Source: Acidisoma sp. L85
Lineage (GTDB): Bacteria > Pseudomonadota > Alphaproteobacteria > Acetobacterales > Acetobacteraceae
Reading direction: 5' to 3'
Length of the DNA: 45,112 nt
Assembly (NCBI RefSeq): GCF_009765865.1
Contig: NZ_LMUQ01000026.1
Location: 65,751 to 110,862, forward strand
Position numbers and translations under genes: made by a program. The notes beneath the pieces are model-generated. The model did not search any database. It worked only from the letters and a program-made list of their open reading frames with translations, and had not been told where the DNA came from. Shown piece by piece: positions 7,707-15,917 of the stretch (position 1 is its first letter; every line of letters starts with the position of its first letter).

Positions 7707-8435
7707 GTGTTCAAGCGCCGAAGCAGCCGACCCGAGGACAACGCCCACGAGGGCGAGGGCGCGCCAAACGAGTTCGGCGGCCCGCTTTTTCCAGCCGGTA
7801 ACGGCAGTCCGAAGGCCGATGACGGCCTTGGCGTGCCGCCCTTCCGCGCCGCACCCACCAAGGACAAGGAGACTGCCATGGCTCGACCGCCCTTCGCCCC
7901 CAATCCGACAAGCGCGCCCACGGTGCCGCCGGTGCCACGGCCGGGACTGCCGAACCCGCAGCATCTTTCGCGCGGCATGTCGCCGTCCTCCGATCCGTCC
8001 GAGCGGCGGACGCTTGTCGTCGGGCGCGGCATCAGCGTTCAGGGCACCATCACGGATGCTGAGCGGCTGGTGGTCGAGGGCACGGTCGAGGCGACGATGA
8101 TCCACGCCACCGAACTCGCGGTTTCTCAGGGCGGCGTCTTCAAGGGCGAGGTCGAGGTCGAGGAGGCCGAGATCGCCGGCACGATCGACGGTGTGATCAC
8201 CGCGCGGACCAGCCTGCTCGTGCGCTCCACCGGCCGGGTGATCGGCCGCGCGCGTTGCCGCCGCTTGCAGGTTGAGGATGGTGGGCAGATCACGGGTCAG
8301 ATCGAAATGCTGACCGACGCCCCGGCCCCTTCCGCGACGGCGACCGGAACCTCGTCTTCGCTGCCTGTGCATGACCTGGGCTTCGAGCGGCCGGAAATGC
8401 CGCGCACGGATTTCTCGCGCATTGAGAGCAACTAG
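7707..8435 (+). CDS. Bactofilin (polymer-forming cytoskeletal protein)
   Basis: 242 aa. The bactofilin (DUF583) beta-helix domain spans about residues 105-205 and is recognisable by repeated short strands such as RLVVEGTVEATMIHATELAV and GVFKGEVEVEEAEIAGTIDG. It is flanked by disordered Pro/Ala-rich tails. Bactofilins polymerise without nucleotides on the inner membrane and organise envelope machinery. I chose the GTG at 7707 (GAGG five bases upstream) because it gives MFKRR, similar to the membrane-targeting N-termini of bactofilins. The ATG at 7878 has a stronger AAGGAG and would give 185 aa with the whole domain, so both starts are possible. Confidence 0.88.
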   Translation: MFKRRSSRPEDNAHEGEGAPNEFGGPLFPAGNGSPKADDGLGVPPFRAAPTKDKETAMARPPFAPNPTSAPTVPPVPRPGLPNPQHLSRGMSPSSDPSERRTLVVGRGISVQGTITDAERLVVEGTVEATMIHATELAVSQGGVFKGEVEVEEAEIAGTIDGVITARTSLLVRSTGRVIGRARCRRLQVEDGGQITGQIEMLTDAPAPSATATGTSSSLPVHDLGFERPEMPRTDFSRIESN

Positions 8436-8477
8436 GCAGAATGTCTTCCGTTGCCTGAACCGGTTCCATCCGGCCAT

Positions 8478-8562
8478 GTCATGCTCGGCGAAGGCCGAGC
8501 ATCCACGCCTTGCTTTGTTCCGCACAGAAAGGCGTGGATGGCACGCTTTCGCGTGGCATGAC
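8478..8562. repeat. Dispersed paired-hairpin element, copy B
   Basis: GTCATG-CTCGGC-GAAG-GCCGAG-CATCCACGCCTT, a spacer, then AAGGCGTGGATG followed by the GCACGC-type head with a TTTC loop and the CATGAC end. A conserved flank (AGAATGTCTT...GAACC) extends the copy leftwards to about 8438, three bases after the bactofilin stop. It lies between convergent genes. Confidence 0.85.
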
Positions 8563-8611
8563 CGACTTCAGGTGGCAGTTTACGATTAAATCGTAAGCAC
8601 TACGCAAAGAA

Positions 8612-8646
8612 ATGGGGTGGCGGGACCCGGTGTCCCGCCACCCCAT
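8612..8646 (-). terminator. 15-bp perfect hairpin, likely terminator of the CsbD gene
   Basis: Perfect stem 8612-8626 / 8632-8646 around a 5-base loop. Read on the minus strand it is followed by a T-rich run (TTTCTTTG), as expected for intrinsic termination of the csbD-like gene ending at 8668. On the plus strand no T run follows. Confidence 0.75.
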
Positions 8647-8667
8647 CGACGTTTACCAGCCTAGGCG

Positions 8668-8850
8668 TCAGCGCTTGGTGGCGTCGCGCACAGCATCCTT
8701 GGCGCCGCCGACGGCGTTCTGGACTTTACCGGCGACTTTCTCGCCTTTGCCTTCGCCTTCAAGCTTAGCATCGCCTGTCACTTTTCCGGCGGCTTCCTTG
8801 ATGGCACCCTTGGCTTGGTGAGCCATCCCTTCAGCGCGATCCTTGTCCAT
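8668..8850 (-). CDS. CsbD-family small stress protein
   Basis: 60 aa from the ATG at 8850, supported by GGAG seven bases upstream. The sequence is hydrophilic, rich in Lys, Gly, Ala and Glu (KGAIKEAAGKVTGDAKLEGE), with the repeating pattern of CsbD proteins. These are small, abundant, probably disordered proteins induced by general stress; no biochemical role is established. A strong hairpin terminator follows. The next gene upstream, also a small stress-type protein, is on the same strand but has its own terminator. Confidence 0.9.
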   Translation of the reverse strand: MDKDRAEGMAHQAKGAIKEAAGKVTGDAKLEGEGKGEKVAGKVQNAVGGAKDAVRDATKR

Positions 8851-8957
8851 GTGACTACTCCGATCTGTCTGGGCCCGCCGTTGATCGACCGGCCTGTAAA
8901 ACACATAGGATCCGGCATCACCGTCGAAAGGCCGCACGCGAAACCTTGAACAGAGAA

Positions 8958-8983
8958 AAGCCGCGCCGTTGCCGGCGCGGCTT
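8958..8983 (-). terminator. Hairpin terminator of the GlsB-like gene
   Basis: 11-bp stem 8958-8968 / 8973-8983 with a TTGC loop. On the minus strand it runs into TTTTCTCTG. It lies 27 bp past the stop of the GlsB/YeaQ-like gene. Confidence 0.75.
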
Positions 8984-9009
8984 GATCGTCAGCTTAGGGT
9001 GACGCGGGT

Positions 9010-9267
9010 TTAGACCGTCCGTCGGCCGAAAATCGCATGGTAGATCACGAGCAGGATGATCGCGCCCACGACCGCGACGATCATGCTGTAAAGGTTGAAG
9101 CCGGTGACGCCCGCCGCGCCGAACTGCTCGAAGATGAACCCGCCGATGACCGCACCGACGATCCCAAGCACGATGTCCAGAAAAAAGCCTTCACCTTGCT
9201 TATTCACGATCTTGCTGGCGATGAAGCCGGCGACCAGTCCAAGCACAATCCAGCCGATGATCGACAT
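9010..9267 (-). CDS. GlsB/YeaQ/YmgE-family small membrane protein
   Basis: 85 aa from the ATG at 9267, with GGAGG six bases upstream. There are three hydrophobic segments: IIGWIVLGLVAGFIASKI, then FLDIVLGIVGAVIGGFIFEQ, then YSMIVAVVGAIILLVIYHAI. This is the Gly-rich pattern of the transglycosylase-associated (YeaQ/YmgE/GlsB) family. The name comes from genome context in other bacteria; these proteins are general stress-associated inner-membrane proteins without a proven activity. The 146 bp upstream of it, up to the end of xylulokinase, shows nothing else. Confidence 0.92.
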   Translation of the reverse strand: MSIIGWIVLGLVAGFIASKIVNKQGEGFFLDIVLGIVGAVIGGFIFEQFGAAGVTGFNLYSMIVAVVGAIILLVIYHAIFGRRTV

Positions 9268-9413
9268 GATCTTCCTCCCAATGATGAACCCGCTGCCTCG
9301 CGAGCAGTGAGCGGATCTGTAGTCAACCAAGTGGGGGCGCGCCCGATGAATCAATGGGCTTTCTTCAGTGTGATGGAACCTGTGACTTTCATGACACAGG
9401 GTGTGTCCCAAAA

Positions 9414-10874
9414 TCACGCCGTGAGTGAACTGCGCAGCGCCGGATAAAGCGCCCTGTAGCGCAGCAGACGCTCCTCATACGCGTCCCTTAGCCGGGGAAC
9501 CGGTGCGACCGTCTCAAGCCGCCGCGGCGGCAGGCAGATGGCAACTGGGTCCTCGCCAGTGACGGCGAGCCTGCCCAATCGCGCCGCGCCGAAGGCACCG
9601 CCATGCTCGCCATCGGCGAGCCGGTAGAGGGTGATACCGAGCACTGAGGCGAGAATCGCGATCCAGGTCGGGCTGCGCGAGCCACCACCGATGACGTCGG
9701 CGGAGTCGATCACCGTGCCGGCGGTGCGCAGCGCATCCAGACAATCACGAAAGGAGAAAGCGACACCCTCCAGCACCGCCTGGGTCAGCGCGGCCCGGTC
9801 GCTGTCCTGGGAAAGCTCGGTGAAAGCGCCACGGATGCGCCCGTCATTGTGCGGTGTCCGCTCACCCGAGAGATAGGGCACGAAGATCGCTTCGGAGGGC
9901 CGATCGGGCACGGCGGGCAGAGCCTTCAGCAACCCGACCTCGTTTTCCCCGGCGACGCGGCTCCACCAGGCGAGAGAGGCGGCGGCGGAAAGTGTGACGC
10001 CCATCTGGTGCCAGAGGCCGGGAAGAGCATGGCAGAAGGCATGCACCGTAGCGGCAGGGTTGGGGCGAAACCGGTCAGTCGTCGCCCAAAGCACGCCGGA
10101 GGTGCCCAGCGAGAGGAACGCCTGACCCGGGTTGATCGCGCCGAGTCCCACCGCGCCGGCGGCATTGTCTCCGGCGCCGCCCGCGAAGATCGGCGGCTTC
10201 GTCATGCCCCAGCGTCTCGCGAGTTCGGGCGTCAGCTCGCCAGCGGGATCCGAGCCTTCGACGAGGCGTGGCATATAGGCGAGGCTCATGCCCGTCGCCG
10301 CGAGCGCCGCTTCGGACCACCGCCGCGCGCCGACATCGAGCCAGGAGGTGCCCGAGGCGTCCGACATCTCCTCGATCATCTCGCCGGTCAGGCGGTAGCG
10401 GAGATAGGCTTTTGGCAGCAGCACCTTGGCGGTGCGGGCGAAGATCTCCGGCTCATGGGCGCGGACCCAAAGCAGCTTCGGCGCGGTGAAACCCGGCATC
10501 GCGGGATTGCCAGTGACCGCTTCGAGATCGGGAAAGGCGGCGATGAGCTCTCGGCATTGCGGTTCGGAGCGGGTGTCGTTCCAGAGGATTGCAGGGCGCA
10601 GCGCCGCGCCGGTGGCGTCGAGCAAAACTGCGCCATGCTGTTGTCCGGAGATGCCGATGCCGCGAACCGCCGACATCGCCGCCGGCTGCTGCGAGGCCAA
10701 GGCGTCCAGCGCCGCGAGCGTCGCGAGCCACCAATCCTCCGGATGCTGCTCGCTCCAACTGGGATGCGGCCGTTGGACTTCGAGCGGGACGACATGGCTC
10801 GCGAGGACGGTTTGCGTCTCGTCCACCAGCACCGCCTTGATGCCGGACGTGCCGAGATCGATGCCGAGATACAT
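9414..10874 (-). CDS. xylB: Xylulokinase (FGGY family)
   Basis: 486 aa, standard for XylB. The N-terminal FGGY phosphate motif LGIDLGTSGIKAVLVDE is at 3-19. The substrate-region motif ISGQQHGAVLLD is near 74, and the C-terminal signature VIGGGSRSPTWIAILASVLG is near 392. It phosphorylates D-xylulose to D-xylulose 5-phosphate with ATP in the cytoplasm, feeding the pentose phosphate pathway. No xylose isomerase or pentose dehydrogenase is adjacent, so the ketose probably comes from an enzyme encoded elsewhere. The gene is single and divergent from the PuuB-like gene. Other FGGY pentulose kinases are possible, but the fit is good. Confidence 0.92.
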   Translation of the reverse strand: MYLGIDLGTSGIKAVLVDETQTVLASHVVPLEVQRPHPSWSEQHPEDWWLATLAALDALASQQPAAMSAVRGIGISGQQHGAVLLDATGAALRPAILWNDTRSEPQCRELIAAFPDLEAVTGNPAMPGFTAPKLLWVRAHEPEIFARTAKVLLPKAYLRYRLTGEMIEEMSDASGTSWLDVGARRWSEAALAATGMSLAYMPRLVEGSDPAGELTPELARRWGMTKPPIFAGGAGDNAAGAVGLGAINPGQAFLSLGTSGVLWATTDRFRPNPAATVHAFCHALPGLWHQMGVTLSAAASLAWWSRVAGENEVGLLKALPAVPDRPSEAIFVPYLSGERTPHNDGRIRGAFTELSQDSDRAALTQAVLEGVAFSFRDCLDALRTAGTVIDSADVIGGGSRSPTWIAILASVLGITLYRLADGEHGGAFGAARLGRLAVTGEDPVAICLPPRRLETVAPVPRLRDAYEERLLRYRALYPALRSSLTA

Positions 10875-11026
10875 GGCGCTGCTTCCGCTGTTGTTGATGA
10901 CTGGCCGCTTCCTTGTCGCGGCCTTAGCAGAGCGTGACCTCGGCGTGTAGCCGTGCGCCGATTGCCTCCCGTCTTCATGCGGCGGTTGATCCGCCTTAGG
11001 GTGATGGCAAAGGAGTTCCGCCCGAT

Positions 11027-12316
11027 ATGTCCGCCTCCGCTGCCCGGCCTTTGCCGCCTAGCCTCTATGCCGAGACCGCCATTGCGGCGCCCGATCTGCC
11101 GCGGCTGGAAGGGAAGGCGCGCGCCACCGTTGGCGTCATCGGCGGCGGCATCACGGGGCTGTCCACGGCTTTGCATCTTGCCGAGCGCGGCATCGATGTG
11201 GCGCTGGTGGAGGCGCATGAGCCGGGCTGGGGGGCGTCTGGCCGCAATGGCGGGCAGGTCAATCCTGGCCTCAAGCCGGATCCCGATGATGTCGAGCGCG
11301 ACTTCGGAGAACTTGGCCAGCGCATGGTGCGCTTCTCCTACGCGGCACCGGAGGCGCTGTTCCGCCTGGTGGAGCGGCATCAGCTACGCTGCGAGGCGCG
11401 GCAGGCTGGCACATTGCGGGCCGCCACCAACGCGAAAACCCTGAGTGGCCTCGCCAAGCTGGCGGCGCAGTATGAACGACGCGGCCTCAGCGCTCAGCTA
11501 TTGGACGCAGCGGCAGCAGCCGAGGCCACCGGCACGGTTCGGTATACGGGGATCTTGCGGGACCCGACCGGCGGCTCGGTTCAGCCGCTCGGCTATGCGC
11601 GGGGACTTGCCAAGGCTGCCACGTCGGCGGGCGCGCGGATCTTCGCGGCCAGCCCGGCGACGGCGCTGCTTCGGGAAGCGGGCGGCTGGCGCATTACGAC
11701 GCCGAATGGCGTTCTCAGTGCGGAGCGGCTGGTGATCGGCACCAATGGCTATTCCGATGACCTCTGGCCGAAACTGCGGCGCAGCGTGGTGCCGCTTTTC
11801 TCCGGCATCACGGCTACCGAGAAATTACCGGAAGCGGTGGCCGCGACGATCATGCCCGGGGGCGGCGTGCTATACGAGCTTGGCCACATCACCGTCTATT
11901 ACCGCGTCGATGTCGAAGGACGGCTGCTCATGGGCGGGCGGAGCGCCTCGCGCGATCTTGCTGGACCGGACGCCTTTGGCTTCCTGCAAGATTACGCGCG
12001 GCGTTTGTGGCCGGCGCTCACGGGCGTTCGCTGGACTCATGGCTGGAACGGGCAACTCGCGATGACGCCGGACCATTATCCGCATCTGCATGAGCCGGAG
12101 CCCGATGTCTTGATCGCCCTCGGCTACAACGGCCGGGGTGTCGCGATGGCGACCGCGATGGGCGGCATCATCGCGCGGCGCATCGCGGGCGAGGCGCCGG
12201 ATACGCTGGATATGCCGGTGACCGCGATCACGCCGATGCGCTTGCATGCCCTCTGGCCGCTGGCGGTCCAGGGAACGATCGCCTGGGGGCGGCTGCGCGA
12301 CAGGCTCGGCGTATGA
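11027..12316 (+). CDS. FAD-dependent amine/amino-acid oxidoreductase (DAO fold, PuuB-like)
   Basis: 429 aa. The FAD dinucleotide-binding motif VGVIGGGITGLSTALHLAE (residues 35-53) is followed by the family stretch GWGASGRNGGQVNPG near 66-80, characteristic of gamma-glutamylputrescine oxidase and related glycine/sarcosine-type oxidases. It would oxidise an amine to an imine or aldehyde. It is 5 kb from the PuuA/PuuD set, so it may complete a gamma-glutamyl polyamine route, but it overlaps nagA by 4 bp, which may mean another amine substrate. AAGGAG lies 11 bases upstream of the start, slightly far. Confidence 0.8.
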   Translation: MSASAARPLPPSLYAETAIAAPDLPRLEGKARATVGVIGGGITGLSTALHLAERGIDVALVEAHEPGWGASGRNGGQVNPGLKPDPDDVERDFGELGQRMVRFSYAAPEALFRLVERHQLRCEARQAGTLRAATNAKTLSGLAKLAAQYERRGLSAQLLDAAAAAEATGTVRYTGILRDPTGGSVQPLGYARGLAKAATSAGARIFAASPATALLREAGGWRITTPNGVLSAERLVIGTNGYSDDLWPKLRRSVVPLFSGITATEKLPEAVAATIMPGGGVLYELGHITVYYRVDVEGRLLMGGRSASRDLAGPDAFGFLQDYARRLWPALTGVRWTHGWNGQLAMTPDHYPHLHEPEPDVLIALGYNGRGVAMATAMGGIIARRIAGEAPDTLDMPVTAITPMRLHALWPLAVQGTIAWGRLRDRLGV

Positions 12317-13461
12317 CGGTGCTGGCGCTGACGGGCGGGCGAGTCCTCACCGCGGAAGGGCTGCGTGCCGACGCGACCGTGCTCGTTATGGATGGAGTAA
12401 TTCTCGACATCGTGGCACGCCCACCGAGCGGTGCGGAGATCCGGCGGCTGGCGGAAAGCGACATCCTCGCACCCGGCTTCATCGATGTGCAGGCCAATGG
12501 TGGTGGCGGCGTGCTGTTCAACACGACGCCGACCGCCGAGGCGGCGCTTGCCATTGCGGCGGCGCATCGCCGCTACGGCACCACGTCTTTGCTGCCCACG
12601 CTCATCACCGACCGGCCGGAGGTGATGGCGCAAGCCGTCGCGGCGGCGCGCGAGGCCATGACCCATCCGGATGGCGGTGTCGCGGGCATTCACCTTGAGG
12701 GACCGTTCCTCAGCCCGAAGCGTCCCGGCGTGCATGACCCGCGGCTCATCCGCAGAATGGCGGCGGAGGACGCGTCCTGGATCACGGCGCAGGCGCCGTC
12801 GTTGCCGCTTCTGCTGACACTCGCGCCGGAAGAAGTTGAGGACGACTTCCTGGAGATGCTAGCGCGGGCAGGGGCCATTCTCAGCGCCGGCCATACCGCC
12901 GCGAGCTTCGAGCGGATCGGTGAGGCGGTGGCGCTCGGCCTGACGGGCGTGACGCATCTCTACAATGCGATGCCGCCATTGGTGGGGCGCGAGCCGGGGC
13001 CGGTGGGAGCGGCACTGCTCGATGACGGGCTGTGGTGCGGGCTCATCGTGGACGGCGTGCACGTCCATGCGGCATCGCTGAAGCTGGCGCTGGCGGCGCG
13101 TCCGGCCGAGCGCATGTTGCTGGTGACGGATGCGATGTCGGTGCTGGGAACCACCGACGAAAGCTTCCAGCTTTACGGCGAGACGATTGTCCGCCGCCGC
13201 GGCCGGCTGGAACGCGCGGACGGCACATTGGCCGGCGCCGATCTCGACATGGCGACGGCGGTGCACAACAGCGTGTCGCTTCTCGGCCTCGACCTTGCGC
13301 GCGCATTGCGCATGGCATCGACCTATCCGGCCGCCTTCATGCACCTCACCGATCGCGGCCGCATCGCGCCCGGTTTGCGGGCGGATTTTGTGTTGTTAAG
13401 CGAAACGCTGGGGGTGCGCGATACCTGGGTTGGTGGCCGATCGGCGGCGTTATCCGGCTGA
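12313..13461 (+). CDS. nagA: N-acetylglucosamine-6-phosphate deacetylase
   Basis: 382 aa amidohydrolase-fold protein of normal NagA length. PGFIDVQANGGGG (55-67) is the family entry motif. The metal and catalytic residues are Glu129 in HLEGPF, His194 in SAGHT, His215 in THLYNAMPP and Asp273 in VTDAMS. It removes acetate from GlcNAc-6-phosphate in the cytoplasm, for amino-sugar and peptidoglycan recycling. Its ATG overlaps the stop of the FAD oxidoreductase gene (ATGA), so translation is coupled. No nagB or PTS gene is beside it, which is unusual. Confidence 0.92.
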   Translation: MTVLALTGGRVLTAEGLRADATVLVMDGVILDIVARPPSGAEIRRLAESDILAPGFIDVQANGGGGVLFNTTPTAEAALAIAAAHRRYGTTSLLPTLITDRPEVMAQAVAAAREAMTHPDGGVAGIHLEGPFLSPKRPGVHDPRLIRRMAAEDASWITAQAPSLPLLLTLAPEEVEDDFLEMLARAGAILSAGHTAASFERIGEAVALGLTGVTHLYNAMPPLVGREPGPVGAALLDDGLWCGLIVDGVHVHAASLKLALAARPAERMLLVTDAMSVLGTTDESFQLYGETIVRRRGRLERADGTLAGADLDMATAVHNSVSLLGLDLARALRMASTYPAAFMHLTDRGRIAPGLRADFVLLSETLGVRDTWVGGRSAALSG

Positions 13462-13542
13462 CCGACTTGATCGCGACGCCGGTGTTGGCGGCTGCTACCT
13501 ACAGCAGGATGTCTTTGGTTTGAACCATTCTCGTTCCGCCAC

Positions 13543-13635
13543 GTCATGCTCGGCGAAGGCCGAGCACCTTTGCTTGCTTCACGAACGTAAGGCGTGGATG
13601 GCACGGAGTGCCCACACGCCTTCGCGTGCCATGAC
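13543..13635. repeat. Dispersed paired-hairpin element, copy C (degenerate)
   Basis: It begins GTCATGCTCGGCGAAGGCCGAG like copy B, but the left CATCCACGCC segment has lost part of its sequence and the right head carries a short insertion before CACGCCTTCGCGTG; it ends CATGAC. A flank from about 13506 (AGGATGTCTTTGG...GAACC) matches copies B, D and F. It lies between the convergent nagA and GGDEF genes. Confidence 0.8.
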
Positions 13636-13750
13636 GGATCTCCGGAACTCGGTTCGATATTGGCCCATCCCGCACTAAGTCGGCGATGATTCCGCGCGTT
13701 CCATCGACGTGATGGAATAAAACGCGCCAATGACACCAGGCGAAGATCGG

Positions 13751-15421
13751 CTACTCGGCCGCCGCGCCCTCATCATCCGGCGTCGCCACGCTGAACTGGT
13801 CACGGCCCGCAGTTTTGGCGGCGTAAAGCGCTAAGTCGGCGCGTTCGACAAGGCGGAGCCCATCCGTTGCATCACGCGGACGGCAAGACGCGGCACCGAT
13901 GCTGACGGTGACCAGGCCACTCGGCGAATCCTCATGCACCAAGTTCAATTCTCTGATCGCCGCAAGGATCTTCGCGGCGAGCTCGGTGGCGCCGGTCAGA
14001 TTGGTGTCCGGCAGAAGCACGACGAATTCCTCGCCACCGTAGCGTGCGACGAGATCCGCCGGACGGCGCGGCACGCGCTCCAAAGCCTCCGCGACGCGGC
14101 GGAGACAGCTATCGCCGGCGGCATGGCCGTAACGGTCGTTGAAAGCCTTGAAGCGGTCAGCATCGATCATAAGAAGTGCGACCGAGTGCCCGGCACGGAT
14201 CGCCCGCGCGATTTCCGCCTCCAGCGCCTGACTGAAATGCCGCCGGTTCGCGACATTGGTAAGGCCGTCGGTCAGCGCCAGACGCTGCAGTGCGGTCGCC
14301 ATCGTGTTCAAGGTGTTGCCGAGCAGGCGCAACTCGCTGACCGGCACTCTGGGAAGATCGGCCCGCGCACCAAGCTCGCCCTCGCTGAGGCGGCGTGCGA
14401 CGCCGGTCAGCAGCCGCACCGGCCTGATGACGCTGCTTTCCGCCAGCCAGGCGGCAGCCGCCACGGCGGCGAGCACAGCGAGGAGCGCGAAGCACAGCGA
14501 AATCAGAAGATGCGTGTTCGCGTCATGCGTGACGCCTTCCCAGTCGATGCCGACGGCCAGGATAGCACCTGGATGCGGCGTGCCGGCGCTGACGGTCTGC
14601 ATCGGGGCGTAACCGTAAATGCAGGATTTTCGATCCGGCCCCGCGCCATTGACGACACCGCCGAGCGGATTGCTGCGGAAGGCGAGCAAAGCGGGGTGGG
14701 TGGGATCCTGCTCACCGCTGATTCCCGCAATGGGGGAGGAGGTAGCGAGCAAGGTCGATGTTTGCGAATCGATGATGACGGCACGGTTGTTGGGGTCACC
14801 CGCGATCTGGCTCGCGAGCTTGGCGAACCAGCCGAGGTCGAGCTCAGCGACAAAAACGCCGGACGGGTCCGTGCCAAGTCCCGGCAATGGCGCCATCGCG
14901 GCGATGCTTTGCTGCACGCGCACTCCGGCGATCGGCTGCGGGCGCGTCAGCGCGAAAGCCTCGCCATGGGGTTGCACGACATGGCGAAATTCGCCCCAGC
15001 CGGAAAGATCCGCGCCAACAGCGGCCGGCACGCTGGCGCAGACGATGCGGCCGCTGATGTCGGTTGTGGCGAGAAAGAGGATTTGCGGATGGTCGCGCTC
15101 AACCGCGTGGAGCACCGCGTTGCAGGAGGTGCCGTTGCTGGGATTGGAGAATTCGGGCACGCGGCCGAGCACGCGGAAGACGTCCTGCACTTCCTGGATG
15201 ACGTCGTTCTCCTGCGCCGCACCGATCTGCGCGAGGGACGCGGCATGGGTACGGGCGGAAGCGATGACTTGCTCGCGGCTGGACTCGGCCTGGACGATCA
15301 GCAGAGCCACGAGGGGCGTCATGGCAAGGACGGTAAGGAGGACGAGTCGGCTGCGCAGCCCGCTGGGTGTCAGGCGACTGAGGAAGGAGGGGCGCGCGGG
15401 CATGCCCTTCGCAATTAGCAC
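13751..15421 (-). CDS. Membrane-anchored diguanylate cyclase (periplasmic sensor-HAMP-GGDEF)
   Basis: 556 aa. Two membrane segments (about 26-44 and 305-330) flank a periplasmic region of about 260 residues that looks like a Cache-type sensor. A HAMP linker follows, then a GGDEF domain. The active-site loop is GGEEF at 462-466, preceded at exactly five residues by RPAD (453-456), an intact inhibitory RxxD site. It should therefore make cyclic di-GMP from two GTP and be feedback-inhibited. The GTG at 15421 has no Shine-Dalgarno and the ATG at 15403 has one too close, so the start is uncertain. It is transcribed singly. The sensed signal is unknown. Confidence 0.92.
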   Translation of the reverse strand: MLIAKGMPARPSFLSRLTPSGLRSRLVLLTVLAMTPLVALLIVQAESSREQVIASARTHAASLAQIGAAQENDVIQEVQDVFRVLGRVPEFSNPSNGTSCNAVLHAVERDHPQILFLATTDISGRIVCASVPAAVGADLSGWGEFRHVVQPHGEAFALTRPQPIAGVRVQQSIAAMAPLPGLGTDPSGVFVAELDLGWFAKLASQIAGDPNNRAVIIDSQTSTLLATSSPIAGISGEQDPTHPALLAFRSNPLGGVVNGAGPDRKSCIYGYAPMQTVSAGTPHPGAILAVGIDWEGVTHDANTHLLISLCFALLAVLAAVAAAAWLAESSVIRPVRLLTGVARRLSEGELGARADLPRVPVSELRLLGNTLNTMATALQRLALTDGLTNVANRRHFSQALEAEIARAIRAGHSVALLMIDADRFKAFNDRYGHAAGDSCLRRVAEALERVPRRPADLVARYGGEEFVVLLPDTNLTGATELAAKILAAIRELNLVHEDSPSGLVTVSIGAASCRPRDATDGLRLVERADLALYAAKTAGRDQFSVATPDDEGAAAE

Positions 15422-15492
15422 GTTCTAGATAAGGAGCGCAGGGCTGAATAAAGAGAAACGTTGGTCCCAGCGCAGCCGGCAGCTACCAAAGG

Positions 15493-15864
15493 TCAGCCCA
15501 GGTTGATGAGGCGGGGCCGCCGATCCTCGTCCAGCGCGACGAACGTAAAGACTGCCTTCGTGACTGGAACCGTCTCCGTTTCGAAGCGCGTGCGACGCAC
15601 CGCCTCCACAGAGATCTTCATCGAGGTGCGGCCAACCGACAGTAATTCGCCGAAAAAACTCACCTCGTCACCGACATGGACGGGCGCGAGAAACGCCATG
15701 CCATCCACCGCGGCCGTCACGCAGCGCCCCTTGGCGAGGCGCTGCGCCAGATTGCCGGCCGCGAGGTCCATCTGCGCCATCAGCCAACCGCCAAAGATAT
15801 CCCCGGAGGGATTGGTGTCCTTCGGCATGGCGATGACGCGGATGAGGGGCTCGCGCTCGGTCAT
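15493..15864 (-). CDS. Acyl-CoA thioesterase, hotdog fold (YciA-like)
   Basis: 123 aa. The single hotdog domain shows NPSGDIFGGWLMAQMD at 18-33, the conserved Asn/Asp active-site region of YciA/acyl-CoA hydrolases, and later the VHVGDEVSFFGELLSVG strand pair. These enzymes hydrolyse acyl-CoA esters to free acid and CoA in the cytoplasm as multimers. The length is normal for bacterial family members. It stands between the GGDEF gene (71 bp away) and trxA, with repeat copy D upstream, so it probably has its own promoter. Confidence 0.9.
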   Translation of the reverse strand: MTEREPLIRVIAMPKDTNPSGDIFGGWLMAQMDLAAGNLAQRLAKGRCVTAAVDGMAFLAPVHVGDEVSFFGELLSVGRTSMKISVEAVRRTRFETETVPVTKAVFTFVALDEDRRPRLINLG

Positions 15865-15917
15865 AGCGTAGGGATTGGAGCGCGATGATCTACTACTGAA
15901 CCGCGCCCCAAGTATCC

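Noticed and set aside
7617-8525. Long minus-strand open frame across the bactofilin gene, with a protein-like tail (HDYLDSALAERAAYHELF) between 7617 and 7715
   Set aside because: The tail looks plausible, but the frame lacks a start codon near it, and most of it is the antisense of the well-supported bactofilin. It might be a gene remnant; I cannot support it as a gene.
13934-15418. 494-codon open frame on the plus strand, antisense to the GGDEF gene
   Set aside because: GC-rich third-position shadow of a gene whose domains and motifs are clear on the minus strand; the translation is low in hydrophobic order and has no motif.
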